From contig JBCCBP010000002.1 of the NCBI GenBank assembly GCA_039033995.1, positions 186,001-250,000 on the forward strand: a stretch of DNA of 64,000 nucleotides. The letters run 5' to 3'. Under the pieces are notes generated by a model. That model had not been told where the DNA came from and made no database searches. It saw only the letters and a program-made list of their open reading frames with translations. A program made the position numbers and the translations under genes. Below, in pieces: positions 17,971-25,947 of the stretch (position 1 is its first letter; each line of letters begins with the position of its first letter). The DNA is from CALBPI01 sp039033995 (GTDB lineage Bacteria; Pseudomonadota; Gammaproteobacteria; Steroidobacterales; Woeseiaceae).

Positions 17971-18358
17971 ATGAACTGCCAAAAGCTAGCCAAGCATTAT
18001 AACGGGTTCAAACAGCAAATAGCCATATGCCGGCGAATGGCGCGAAACGCCCAATGAGGCTGGATTGAAGCCAGCGCGACCCGGCCGCTCGCCCGGTAAG
18101 TAAACACCCGATCAATCGATCGCTGTCTGGCACGGATCAACGCGCACGACCGATGCCATAGCACCGCTATAGCGAGTGAGTGCAATGCAGAGATGGGGCG
18201 GACAGCGTCGGCGCGAAGCGCTGAATGAGACGTGGGGTCTCGCCGGGCGGGTCGCCAGTTCTACCTTACCGCGCAGCGGCCCCACTACGCCCGATAGTCT
18301 ATTGGTGGGCGCAGTTCAGTTGTCCGAACCCCGGCTAGCTGCACTTGAATTGGGAAAA
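17971..18358. other. 388-bp spacer inside the tRNA cluster; no protein gene
   Basis: This gap between tRNA-Leu and tRNA-His is far longer than the 31- and 38-bp spacers of the same cluster. No reading frame in it looks like a real protein. It contains an inverted, truncated tRNA-His-like sequence at 18304-18334. It also contains two diverged copies of a roughly 21-base motif, at 18039-18059 and 18210-18230, each followed by a small hairpin. It is probably the scar of a duplication or rearrangement within the tRNA operon. Confidence 0.6.
18304..18334 (+). pseudogene. Truncated tRNA-His 5'-half remnant, inverted
   Basis: On the plus strand 27 of 31 bases match the first 31 bases of the intact tRNA-His gene, which lies on the minus strand 25 bp away. 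The match covers the acceptor 5' strand GGTGGGCG, the D-arm AGTTCAGTTG and the start of the anticodon stem GAACCCCGG. It then ends before the anticodon, so it cannot make a working tRNA. The two copies form an inverted pair able to fold across the gap. Confidence 0.7.
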
Positions 18359-18435
18359 TGGGGTGAGCGACGGGACTCGAACCCGCGACATCCGGGATCA
18401 CAACCCGGGGTTCTACCAACTGAACTACGCCCACC
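18359..18435 (-). tRNA. tRNA-His (GTG)
   Basis: A 77-nt tRNA with the extra 5' G(-1) characteristic of histidine tRNAs, pairing with the discriminator C before an encoded CCA. The acceptor stem is GTGGGCG/CGCTCAC with one G-T pair. The anticodon loop TTGTGAT gives GTG. Third gene of the Pro-Arg-His-Leu cluster. Confidence 0.97.
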
Positions 18436-18466
18436 GTAGATTTTCCGACCAACGAGCGCCGGGACA

Positions 18467-18543
18467 TGGCACGCCCGGCAGGACTCGAACCTGCAACCCT
18501 CGGCTTAGAAGGCCGATGCTCTATCCAGTTGAGCTACGGACGC
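18467..18543 (-). tRNA. tRNA-Arg (TCT)
   Basis: A 77-nt tRNA with acceptor stem GCGTCCG, T-arm CAGGTTCGAGTCCTG and encoded CCA. The anticodon loop CTTCTAA gives TCT, reading AGA/AGG arginine codons. Second in the cluster. Confidence 0.97.
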
Positions 18544-18581
18544 ATCGGTCCCGCGTCGGATCCGACACATGGATCGCTCAG

Positions 18582-18658
18582 TGGTCGGGGCAGAGAGATT
18601 CGAACTCCCGACCCTCTGCTCCCAAAGCAGATGCGCTACCAGACTGCGCCATACCCCG
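18582..18658 (-). tRNA. tRNA-Pro (TGG)
   Basis: A 77-nt tRNA with acceptor stem CGGGGTA paired with TGCCCCG, T-arm GGGAGTTCGAATCTCTC and encoded CCA. The anticodon loop TTTGGGA gives TGG. First in the cluster, 32 bp downstream of a strong promoter. Confidence 0.97.
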
Positions 18659-18690
18659 CCGTTAAGCAGCGACTCTGTGTCAGGGGCGCA

Positions 18691-18720
18691 AATATACGTG
18701 CCGATACCCAGCAGCGTCAA
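18691..18720 (-). promoter_or_regulatory. Sigma-70 promoter for the tRNA Pro-Arg-His-Leu operon
   Basis: On the minus strand TTGACG, 18 bases, then TATATT; each hexamer matches five of six consensus bases. A GC-rich discriminator (GCGCCCC) follows the -10, typical of stringently controlled stable-RNA promoters. It ends 32 bp before tRNA-Pro. Confidence 0.8.
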
Positions 18721-18811
18721 TGATTTCCGACCAGTGTCTGCTGCAATGTTCAGGTTCACGCAATCGAGAGCCTCTGGTATGTTCGCTGTGTTCAGTCAGG
18801 ATCGAATCATT

Positions 18812-19483
18812 ATGCCATCGAAGCTGTTTCACGCCTGTGGCGTTATCGCCGCCCTCCTCGGTTTGTTACCGGCCATAGCCCTTGCGCACGATACCGACGT
18901 TACCCCAGTCGATGGGTTTCCTCAGGTTCTGGTGACCACGACCCAGGGTGAGTTCGTCATCGAACTGGAGACGACACGAGCGCCTGTGACGTCCCGCAAT
19001 TTTCTTCGCCTGGTTGAATCCGGCTATTACAAAAACTCCATTTTCCACCGCGTGATGCGAGATTTTGTGGTTCAGGGGGGTGGCCATGGTCGTGATTATG
19101 CGCCACTGCCCGGTGTTCCCGACATCATTAACGAATCGGGCAACGGCCTCAGCAACCAGCGCGGCACCATCGCGATGGCGCGCGGCGATGCACCCCACTC
19201 AGCCAGCAGCCAGTTCTATGTCAACGTCGTCAATAACGAGAAGCTTGACCCGCGCAGCGATCGCTGGGGTTACACGGTGTTCGGTCACGTGACAGAAGGC
19301 ATGGACACGATCGACGCCATCTCTGTGTTACCGACCGGATCTGCACCCGGGTTTGCGAAGGATGTGCCCGCCATGCCGGTCGTTGTACGTGACATGCGGG
19401 TGCTGAGCCAGGAAGAAATCGATGCGCGTATGGCGGCGGAGCTCGAAGCCGCCAAACAGCTGCTCGAATCGCTGGAAGAATAA
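18812..19483 (+). CDS. ppiA: Periplasmic cyclophilin-type peptidyl-prolyl isomerase
   Basis: A 223-residue cyclophilin with an N-terminal signal peptide (FHACGVIAALLGLLPAIALA, cleavage near ALAHDT), so it acts in the periplasm. The domain shows FHRVMRDFVVQGG, SASSQFYVNV and GYTVFGHVTEGMD, the active-site and Q-F-F/Y elements. The frame stays open upstream to 18569 through the tRNA genes. The ATG at 18812, with AGGA about 10 bases before it and the signal peptide just after, is the sensible start. It overlaps lpxH by one base (TAATG). Confidence 0.9.
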   Translation: MPSKLFHACGVIAALLGLLPAIALAHDTDVTPVDGFPQVLVTTTQGEFVIELETTRAPVTSRNFLRLVESGYYKNSIFHRVMRDFVVQGGGHGRDYAPLPGVPDIINESGNGLSNQRGTIAMARGDAPHSASSQFYVNVVNNEKLDPRSDRWGYTVFGHVTEGMDTIDAISVLPTGSAPGFAKDVPAMPVVVRDMRVLSQEEIDARMAAELEAAKQLLESLEE

Positions 19484-20223
19484 TGACGGTCTTGTTTGTC
19501 TCCGACCTGCACCTGTCTGCAGAACACCCGGAAATCAAAACCCAGTTTCTGGCCTTCTTGGCCAATGAGGCACGTGCGGCAAGCCGCCTGTACGTGCTCG
19601 GTGATCTATTTGAGGCCTGGATTGGCGACGATGATCCAGACCCGCATCATGCGGATGTACAAAAGGCAATGGCGGCCTTCAGCGAGCAAAACAGCAATAC
19701 CCGCTGCTACTTCATGCATGGCAACCGCGACTTTCTGATTGGCGAACGATTCGCTCAACGGACAGGTTTCGAGATACTGCCGGATCCCGTCGTCCATGAT
19801 GTCTATGGTACGCCGGTCCTTCTAAGCCACGGCGATCAATATTGCACGGATGATCACGGATACATGGCGACACGGCAGATGGTGCGTAACCCGGATTGGC
19901 AGCGCCAGGTGTTATCCCGCTCCATCGCTGAGCGTCAGGCGCTGGCAGGCGCCGCCCGAGCCGAGAGCCAGCAAGCCAACGCAGCGAAGTCGATGGAGAT
20001 TATGGACGTCAATGCGGACGCAATCGACCGCGCATTACTGGAGGCTGATGTGGCCTATCTGCTGCATGGACATACGCACAGACCGGCCGTGCATGACATC
20101 ACCCGCAGCGACGGTCAACCCGCTTCACGCGCAGTGCTTGGCGACTGGTATGAGCACGGTAGCGTCGGGGTCTGGGACGAAAGCGGGTTCAGCCTGGAGC
20201 AACTGACTCGTATCACACGCTAA
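19483..20223 (+). CDS. lpxH: UDP-2,3-diacylglucosamine pyrophosphatase
   Basis: A 246-residue calcineurin-like metallophosphoesterase that makes lipid X from UDP-2,3-diacylglucosamine in lipid A biosynthesis at the inner face of the membrane. Metal-binding motifs are clear: FVSDLHLS, GDLFEAWIGDD, GNRDFLIG, SHGDQYCTDD and LHGHTHRPA. The start overlaps the ppiA stop as TAATG, implying coupling. The 3' end overlaps the convergent miaE gene by 11 bp. Presence of LpxH confirms a Gram-negative envelope of the beta/gammaproteobacterial type. Confidence 0.96.
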   Translation: MTVLFVSDLHLSAEHPEIKTQFLAFLANEARAASRLYVLGDLFEAWIGDDDPDPHHADVQKAMAAFSEQNSNTRCYFMHGNRDFLIGERFAQRTGFEILPDPVVHDVYGTPVLLSHGDQYCTDDHGYMATRQMVRNPDWQRQVLSRSIAERQALAGAARAESQQANAAKSMEIMDVNADAIDRALLEADVAYLLHGHTHRPAVHDITRSDGQPASRAVLGDWYEHGSVGVWDESGFSLEQLTRITR

Positions 20224-20863
20224 GCGGACCGCTGTGAAAACGAATCTGCGTCGCGGGCCGATTGATCAAGGCAGCTTCATGTTCGAGCCAGGCATCCAAT
20301 CGCGCATCGAAGTCCATCGCCGTGGCTTCTGCGGCATCGCGCCCAAGTGTCAGATAATGCTCAAAATGGCGCGCCTCTGACGCCAGCAGACCGCGATAGA
20401 ATTTGGCCAGATCGTCATCCAGCTTCGGCGCAATCAGTGCAAATCGTTCGCACGAGCGCGCTTCGATCATCGCGCCAACAATCAATGTATCGATGAGTTT
20501 TCCGGGTTCGCGCTTGTCGACGTCGGCCATCAGCCCGGCTGCATAACCAGACGCGCTCAGCGTACGAGAGGCAATCTCGCGTTCCCGGATGACTCGACTG
20601 ACCTGTTCGAAGTGGCGCAGCTCTTCGCGCGCCAATCGTGACATGCGCTGAACCAATGTCGTTCGCAGCGGGTAGCGATGCATCAACGACAACGCCGTCG
20701 ACGCGGCCTTTAACTCGCAGTTAGCATGATCCAGCAGAATCGTCGGCAAATGCGCGGCCGCATCCATGACCCACTGTGGATCCGACGGCACACGCAAAAA
20801 CTCGCGAATAGAGACCGGCACGGCGTAATCAGAGGGAATAGCATTGTGCGCTGACGCCACCAT
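20213..20863 (-). CDS. miaE: tRNA-(ms2io6A)-hydroxylase MiaE
   Basis: A 216-residue nonheme diiron monooxygenase that hydroxylates the isopentenyl group of ms2i6A37 in tRNA. The ferritin-like four-helix iron ligands appear as DHANCELKAA, ARLAREELRHFEQV, ARSCERFA and SEARHFEHY. It lies 2 bp downstream of purF and is probably the last gene of the fimV-truA-...-purF run. Its 3' end overlaps lpxH on the other strand. Confidence 0.92.
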   Translation of the reverse strand: MVASAHNAIPSDYAVPVSIREFLRVPSDPQWVMDAAAHLPTILLDHANCELKAASTALSLMHRYPLRTTLVQRMSRLAREELRHFEQVSRVIREREIASRTLSASGYAAGLMADVDKREPGKLIDTLIVGAMIEARSCERFALIAPKLDDDLAKFYRGLLASEARHFEHYLTLGRDAAEATAMDFDARLDAWLEHEAALINRPATQIRFHSGPLSV

Positions 20864-20865
20864 AC

Positions 20866-22359
20866 CTACACCAGATAAACGCCGCGGCGCTTGTTACCGC
20901 TGACGACATCATCCGCGCGCTGCGCCTCGACACCAGCCAGATAGTCCGCCGTAACATCGCCGGTGATGTAGTCACCGGAGAAACAAGATGTATCGAACTC
21001 GTTGATGACCGAATGGTTGTGCTTGACCGACGCGACGAGACCGTCGAGATCCTGATAGATCAGCCAGTCGGCGCCGATTTCACGTTCGATCTCCGCTTCC
21101 GTACGACCATGTGCGACCAACTCGTTCGCCGCCGGCATATCGATTCCATAAACATTCGGGAACCTGACCGGCGGCGCCGCTGACGCAAAATACACCTTGC
21201 GCGCTCCAGCCTCTCGCGCCATGCGAATAATCTGCTGAGAGGTCGTGCCACGGACAATGGAATCATCCACCAACAACACCACTTTGCCACGAAACTCTAG
21301 ATCGATGGCGTTCAGTTTGCGGCGCACCGATTGCTCACGCAATTCTTGGCCAGGCATGATGAAGGTTCGGCCGATATAGCGATTCTTGATAAATCCCTCG
21401 CGGTACTTAACGCCGAGCTGATGGGCGACTTGCACCGCTGCCGTGCGGCTCGTGTCCGGAATCGGAATAACCACATCGATGCCGTGCTCCGATCGCTCAC
21501 GCTTGATCTTTTCGGCCAGAGTATCGCCCATACGCAGGCGCGCCTTGTAGACCGATATATTGTCGACAATCGAGTCGGGCCGTGCGAAATACACGTACTC
21601 GAAAATGCACGGCGCATAACTCTTGCGCGGCACGCACTGTTGCGCGTGCAAGCGGCCGTTGGTATCGACGAACACGGCTTCACCCGGCGCGACATCCCGC
21701 TCCAGCGAAAAGCCGAGTGCGTCGAGTGCAACGCTTTCCGAAGCCAGCATGTACTCAACGCCATCGGCGGTGGATCGGCTACCCAGCACCAATGGCCGGA
21801 TGCCCCACGGATCACGAAAGCCCAGCAATCCGTGCCCAACGATCATCGCGACAACGGCATAGCCACCGACACAGCGACGGTGTAACGCCTCTATGGCGGC
21901 AAACACCGCTGCTGCATCCATGCCGTTCTGGCTCGACGCGTGCAGTTCATGTGCGAAGACGTTTAACAGGACTTCAGAATCAGATCCCGTATTCAGATGC
22001 CGGCGGTCATGCTCGGCCAGCATCCGGCTCAGGCTGTCCGCGTTGGTCAGATTGCCATTGTGGGCGAGCAATATGCCAAACGGTGAGTTGACGTAGAACG
22101 GCTGCGCCTCGTCTGAACTGGAGCAACCGGCCGTCGGGTACCGCACATGCCCCAACCCCGAGTTACCGACAAGGCGCAGCATATGGCGTTGCCGAAACAC
22201 GTCCTTAACCATACCGTTACGTTTGCGCCAGAACACATTTTGGCCATCCGTCGTGACAATGCCGGCAGCGTCCTGACCGCGGTGCTGTAGAACGGTGAGC
22301 GCATCGTACAGGGATTGGTTAACAGGGGCAGTTCCAGCAATGCCGACGATGCCGCACAT
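20866..22359 (-). CDS. purF: Amidophosphoribosyltransferase
   Basis: A 497-residue enzyme of the first committed purine step, making phosphoribosylamine from PRPP and glutamine. It begins MCGIVGIAG, so Cys2 becomes the N-terminal nucleophile of the class II glutaminase domain without a propeptide. The PRPP-binding loop VVLLVDDSIVRGTTSQQI is intact in the C-terminal half. It follows cvpA by a single base, the conserved cvpA-purF pair. Confidence 0.97.
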   Translation of the reverse strand: MCGIVGIAGTAPVNQSLYDALTVLQHRGQDAAGIVTTDGQNVFWRKRNGMVKDVFRQRHMLRLVGNSGLGHVRYPTAGCSSSDEAQPFYVNSPFGILLAHNGNLTNADSLSRMLAEHDRRHLNTGSDSEVLLNVFAHELHASSQNGMDAAAVFAAIEALHRRCVGGYAVVAMIVGHGLLGFRDPWGIRPLVLGSRSTADGVEYMLASESVALDALGFSLERDVAPGEAVFVDTNGRLHAQQCVPRKSYAPCIFEYVYFARPDSIVDNISVYKARLRMGDTLAEKIKRERSEHGIDVVIPIPDTSRTAAVQVAHQLGVKYREGFIKNRYIGRTFIMPGQELREQSVRRKLNAIDLEFRGKVVLLVDDSIVRGTTSQQIIRMAREAGARKVYFASAAPPVRFPNVYGIDMPAANELVAHGRTEAEIEREIGADWLIYQDLDGLVASVKHNHSVINEFDTSCFSGDYITGDVTADYLAGVEAQRADDVVSGNKRRGVYLV

Positions 22360-22360
22360 G

Positions 22361-22900
22361 TCAGATCTCCTGCGGTTCGACCGGTATCGACGGGTCGCCC
22401 GTGTTTTGAATCTCTTCCTTCAGGTAGTCGAATGCTTGCGGCGCGAGGATCGAGATCGCCTCCGCAACGCGTGTAGCGTAAGGCAACATGGCGGAATCCT
22501 GCCACCATTGATCTTTGTCGAGGGACAGGTATGGACCGACGATAACCACGAGTCCAGCGAGAATCGCGCCGCGACACAAGCCGAACAGCATGCCGAGCAA
22601 TCGATCAGCGCCTGACATACCGACCTGATTGGCAAAACGAGAAATCATCCAGCCAGCCAGACTGCCGAGCATCAGAACCAACGCAAAAATGGCGATGCGC
22701 GCGGCCCATAGACGCAGTGCCGCGGAATCCAGCCATGACGCCAGCAGCCCCTCACCCGCAGGCGCAAAATAGAACGACGCCCAGACCGCGAAGATGAGAG
22801 ACCCGACAGAAATCGCTTCCTTGATGAAGCCCCTGAATATCCCGACAACCATCGAGACCGCCATGATGAGAAGAAACAACCAGTCGAGTGCGGTGAACAT
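22361..22900 (-). CDS. cvpA: CvpA family membrane protein
   Basis: A 179-residue inner-membrane protein with four hydrophobic segments and the CvpA opening (FTALDWLFLLIMAVSMVVGIFRGFIKE). Known in E. coli for colicin V export and envelope stress phenotypes; the biochemical role is unclear. Directly upstream of purF, as in most Gammaproteobacteria. Confidence 0.93.
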   Translation of the reverse strand: MFTALDWLFLLIMAVSMVVGIFRGFIKEAISVGSLIFAVWASFYFAPAGEGLLASWLDSAALRLWAARIAIFALVLMLGSLAGWMISRFANQVGMSGADRLLGMLFGLCRGAILAGLVVIVGPYLSLDKDQWWQDSAMLPYATRVAEAISILAPQAFDYLKEEIQNTGDPSIPVEPQEI

Positions 22901-22961
22901 ACCGAGCGTGCCACTTAAAAAACGCGGCTATGGTAGCAAACACTTTCGAAAAAAGTAGGGT

Positions 22962-23747
22962 TCAAGGGTATTTCACAACCCGTGCCGTCTGCTCTGCGGC
23001 AGCAAGTCGGGCCACAACCCGCTCGCTTTCGGCCCGCGATGCATGCGGTCCGATGCGCACGCGGTGTAACGTCTTACCACCACTCTCGACCTGGCTGATG
23101 AAGGCTGGCAGCCCGTCGGCACGCAAGTTGGCCGCCAGTTTTTGCGCATTAGACTGATCACCAAAACTGCCGAGCTGCACAGCCCAGAGCTGGCCGTCAG
23201 CCGTGGCGGTACTCGGCGGCGTTGGCGTCTCTTCGGCAGGCGGCAACGCTGTGGGCTCCGCCGTTGTAGGAGTGGTCGTCTCGGTCCGGACCGGCCGCTC
23301 ATCCGCTGTCGCCGCCAAGATCTCCGCAGGATCCGTGTCCGACACTTGATCGCGCGTCGCGATTGTCCTGTCGTTTTGCTCGGTCTCCGGCTCCGACACA
23401 GCACTGGCGGCTGGATCATTATTGGCTACTGCGACATCCGCTGCGACTGACTCGGCCTCAACGCTGCGCGTCGGTTCCTGTGTCGTCACAGGCGTGTCTG
23501 GTGCGGGTAGCGACGTTATCGCTTCTCGGACCGGAGCCACGGTTTCGGCAGCAGCGCGCAACTGCACCGTCTCGCGACGGCGCGGCGTACCGGTCTCTGC
23601 GGCATCGGCGGACGGCAGCTCGAGCTGTCGCTCCACCATCGCCCCTGAAGGCGTATCAGACCTATCGAGAAATACCGGAATGAGCAACCAGGCCACGCTG
23701 ACCAGCACGACCGCACCCACCAACCGTTCTTTCGCCGCTCTTTCCAT
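22962..23747 (-). CDS. dedD: DedD-like SPOR-domain cell division protein
   Basis: A 261-residue bitopic protein: a short cytoplasmic N-terminus (MERAAKERL), one membrane segment (VGAVVLVSVAWLLIPVFL), and a long Ala/Pro/Thr/Glu-rich periplasmic linker. A C-terminal SPOR domain (about the last 75 residues, LWAVQLGSFGDQSNAQKLAANL ... HRVRIGPHASRAESERVV) binds denuded peptidoglycan at the septum. The frame is open to 23807, but the ATG at 23747, seven bases past the folC stop, gives the expected N-terminus. The folC-dedD-cvpA-purF order supports the name. Confidence 0.9.
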   Translation of the reverse strand: MERAAKERLVGAVVLVSVAWLLIPVFLDRSDTPSGAMVERQLELPSADAAETGTPRRRETVQLRAAAETVAPVREAITSLPAPDTPVTTQEPTRSVEAESVAADVAVANNDPAASAVSEPETEQNDRTIATRDQVSDTDPAEILAATADERPVRTETTTPTTAEPTALPPAEETPTPPSTATADGQLWAVQLGSFGDQSNAQKLAANLRADGLPAFISQVESGGKTLHRVRIGPHASRAESERVVARLAAAEQTARVVKYP

Positions 23748-23754
23748 GCCGCCA

Positions 23755-25029
23755 TTATAGCGCTGCGCGGACGGCGCCGACGACAGGAAATGAGCCGACG
23801 ACAACAATTTGTTCGTCTGGCTGGGTCACACGAATCGCGGCTCGCAGACCGGCCACCGGGCTACCGGCCACCAGAGCTGGCTTGCCAGTCACGCTGCTGA
23901 TACGAGCCGCCAGTTCAGCAGAAGTCATGGCTCTCGGTGCATGGGCCCCTACCGCAATCCACCGTGACGCATAGGGCGCGAGTACGCGCAGCATGTCAGC
24001 CACCGGCTTGTCACGCATGACTCCGATGATAATCGTGCCGGGCACATGCGATGACAACCTTGCAGCGAGCGCCTCGACAGACTCCGTATTGTGCGCGACA
24101 TCGAGTAGCCATGTGCGGCCCAGAGCCTCACATTGCTCTTGCCGCGCCGGCGCTTGCGATTCCTCGATCCACGCAGCGACACTCGTTTCGTCAATATCCA
24201 GCCTGTCAGCGACCTCGAGGGCAGCCAGTGCGGTCGCCACGTTATCGAGATGGTGTTCCGGCGTGTAACCCGGAATCGCGGCGACACGCCTGTCCGTTCC
24301 GTGCCAGATAGTCTTGGTGTCTTTACACTCAAGATCGAAATGTACGCCACGCATCCGCACGACAGAACCGATTTTGTCGGCATGGGCTGGCAAGGAGATT
24401 GGTGGGCAACGATCACCAATGACCGCTGGACGCGCTGGCCGAAACACACCCGCTTTCTCAAATCCGATCTGCTCTCGCGTATCCCCCAGCCATTGCTGAT
24501 GATCGAGACCGATATTGGTCACTACAGCCACGTCGGCATCGACGACATTCACGGCATCGAGTCGACCGCCTAAACCCACCTCCAGAACTCTCGCCGTGCA
24601 GCGTTCTGCGCTGAACGCCCACAGAGCCGCCAACGTTGTGAATTCGAAATAGGTCAGCGGCGTGTCTTCGCGTGCTTGCTCGACGGCATCGAACGCATCA
24701 GCGATCGCGTCGTCCTGCAGTGGCTCGTCGTCGACCGCAATGCGCTCTCTGAAATGCACCAGATGCGGTGACGTGTAGCGTCCCACACGATACCCCTGCA
24801 AGCCCAACGCTCGGTCGATCAGGCGAACAACCGAACCTTTGCCATTGGTACCAGCCACGACATACGTCGGTGCGATGGAAGGCAAAGACAGCCGCGAGAA
24901 CACCGCTTGCGTGCGCTCAAGCCCGAGCTCGATGCGCGCCGGATCAAGTTGCGAAATTGTGGCAAGCCAGCGCGCGAGGCGCGGCGACGGCACTGTGGCC
25001 AATCGCTCAGTCCTCTTCGGGCTGGTCAC
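23755..25029 (-). CDS. folC: Bifunctional folylpolyglutamate synthase/dihydrofolate synthase
   Basis: A 424-residue Mur-ligase-fold enzyme that adds glutamate to dihydropteroate and to folates. The ATP-binding loop is VVAGTNGKGSVVRLI. YTSPHLVHFRERI and the VTNIGLDHQQWLG stretch are also typical. It overlaps the end of accD by 23 bp and is followed by dedD, the standard accD-folC-dedD order. Confidence 0.96.
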   Translation of the reverse strand: MTSPKRTERLATVPSPRLARWLATISQLDPARIELGLERTQAVFSRLSLPSIAPTYVVAGTNGKGSVVRLIDRALGLQGYRVGRYTSPHLVHFRERIAVDDEPLQDDAIADAFDAVEQAREDTPLTYFEFTTLAALWAFSAERCTARVLEVGLGGRLDAVNVVDADVAVVTNIGLDHQQWLGDTREQIGFEKAGVFRPARPAVIGDRCPPISLPAHADKIGSVVRMRGVHFDLECKDTKTIWHGTDRRVAAIPGYTPEHHLDNVATALAALEVADRLDIDETSVAAWIEESQAPARQEQCEALGRTWLLDVAHNTESVEALAARLSSHVPGTIIIGVMRDKPVADMLRVLAPYASRWIAVGAHAPRAMTSAELAARISSVTGKPALVAGSPVAGLRAAIRVTQPDEQIVVVGSFPVVGAVRAAL

Positions 25030-25924
25030 TCAGGTCAAGTGCTTTCAGCGTGGCTGTATCGTCTGGCGTGCGCGCATCACGATGCGTCATTTTGCGCAGC
25101 AGATCGGCAATCTGAATTCGCATCTCGCGGCGATCGACGATCATGTCGATGGCGCCATGATCGAGCAAAAACTCACTGCGTTGGAAGCCTTCCGGAAGCG
25201 TCTCACGTACCGTTTGCTCAATCACGCGGCGACCCGCGAAGCCGATCAGCGCTTGCGGCTCTGCGATATTCACGTCGCCAAGCATCGCGAGACTCGCGGA
25301 GACGCCACCGGTAGTAGGGTCTGTCAAAACCGAGATAAACGGCAGCCCTGCCGCATCGAGATCGGCTAATGCCGAGCTCGTCTTCGCCATCTGGAACAGA
25401 CTGAACAGTGCCTCCTGCATACGTGCACCACCACTTGCGGAAAAGCTGATCAGCGGCGCACGATGTTCCAATGCATGCGCAGCGGCGCGACAGAAACGCT
25501 CGCCGACCACCGAGCCCATAGAGCCACCCATAAAACGAAACTCAAACGCTGCCGCGACGACCGGTTCCCCAAACAGCTGTCCGTGTCCTGCAATCAACGC
25601 ATCGTTCTCGCCCGTCGCTTTTTGCGCTTGACCGATACGGTCCTTGTAGCGCTTGCTATCGCGGAATTTCAACGGGTCCTGAGGCTGAAGATCTACGCCG
25701 ATCTCAGCGAAAGTGCCTTCGTCAAAGAACGTATTCAAACGATCGCGTGCGCCCATACGCATATGGTGCCCGCACTTCGGACAGACCAGCATATTGCGAT
25801 CGAGCTCCGCCCGGTATAACTGGGCGGAACACTTGGGACATTTGATCCACAACCCTTCAGGTACGGATTTTGTCCGGCGTTCGGTGGTGATGCGCGACGG
25901 CATTAATTTTTCGAACCAGCTCAT
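25007..25924 (-). CDS. accD: Acetyl-CoA carboxylase carboxyltransferase beta subunit
   Basis: A 305-residue carboxyltransferase subunit that, with AccA, transfers CO2 from biotin to acetyl-CoA to make malonyl-CoA. The N-terminal zinc ribbon CPKCSAQL...CPKCGHHM (about residues 29-51) is intact. The crotonase-like core has SFSASGGARMQEALFSLFQMAK and LTDPTTGGVSASLAMLGD. It lies 23 bp after truA; the trpF gene found between them in Pseudomonas is missing. Confidence 0.97.
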   Translation of the reverse strand: MSWFEKLMPSRITTERRTKSVPEGLWIKCPKCSAQLYRAELDRNMLVCPKCGHHMRMGARDRLNTFFDEGTFAEIGVDLQPQDPLKFRDSKRYKDRIGQAQKATGENDALIAGHGQLFGEPVVAAAFEFRFMGGSMGSVVGERFCRAAAHALEHRAPLISFSASGGARMQEALFSLFQMAKTSSALADLDAAGLPFISVLTDPTTGGVSASLAMLGDVNIAEPQALIGFAGRRVIEQTVRETLPEGFQRSEFLLDHGAIDMIVDRREMRIQIADLLRKMTHRDARTPDDTATLKALDLSDQPEED

Positions 25925-25947
25925 AGGTCAAGTTTAACTCAATTGCA

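Noticed and set aside
18285..18665. Short open frames through the tRNA cluster on both strands
   Set aside because: They read through tRNA genes and give the well-known spurious tRNA-translation peptides.
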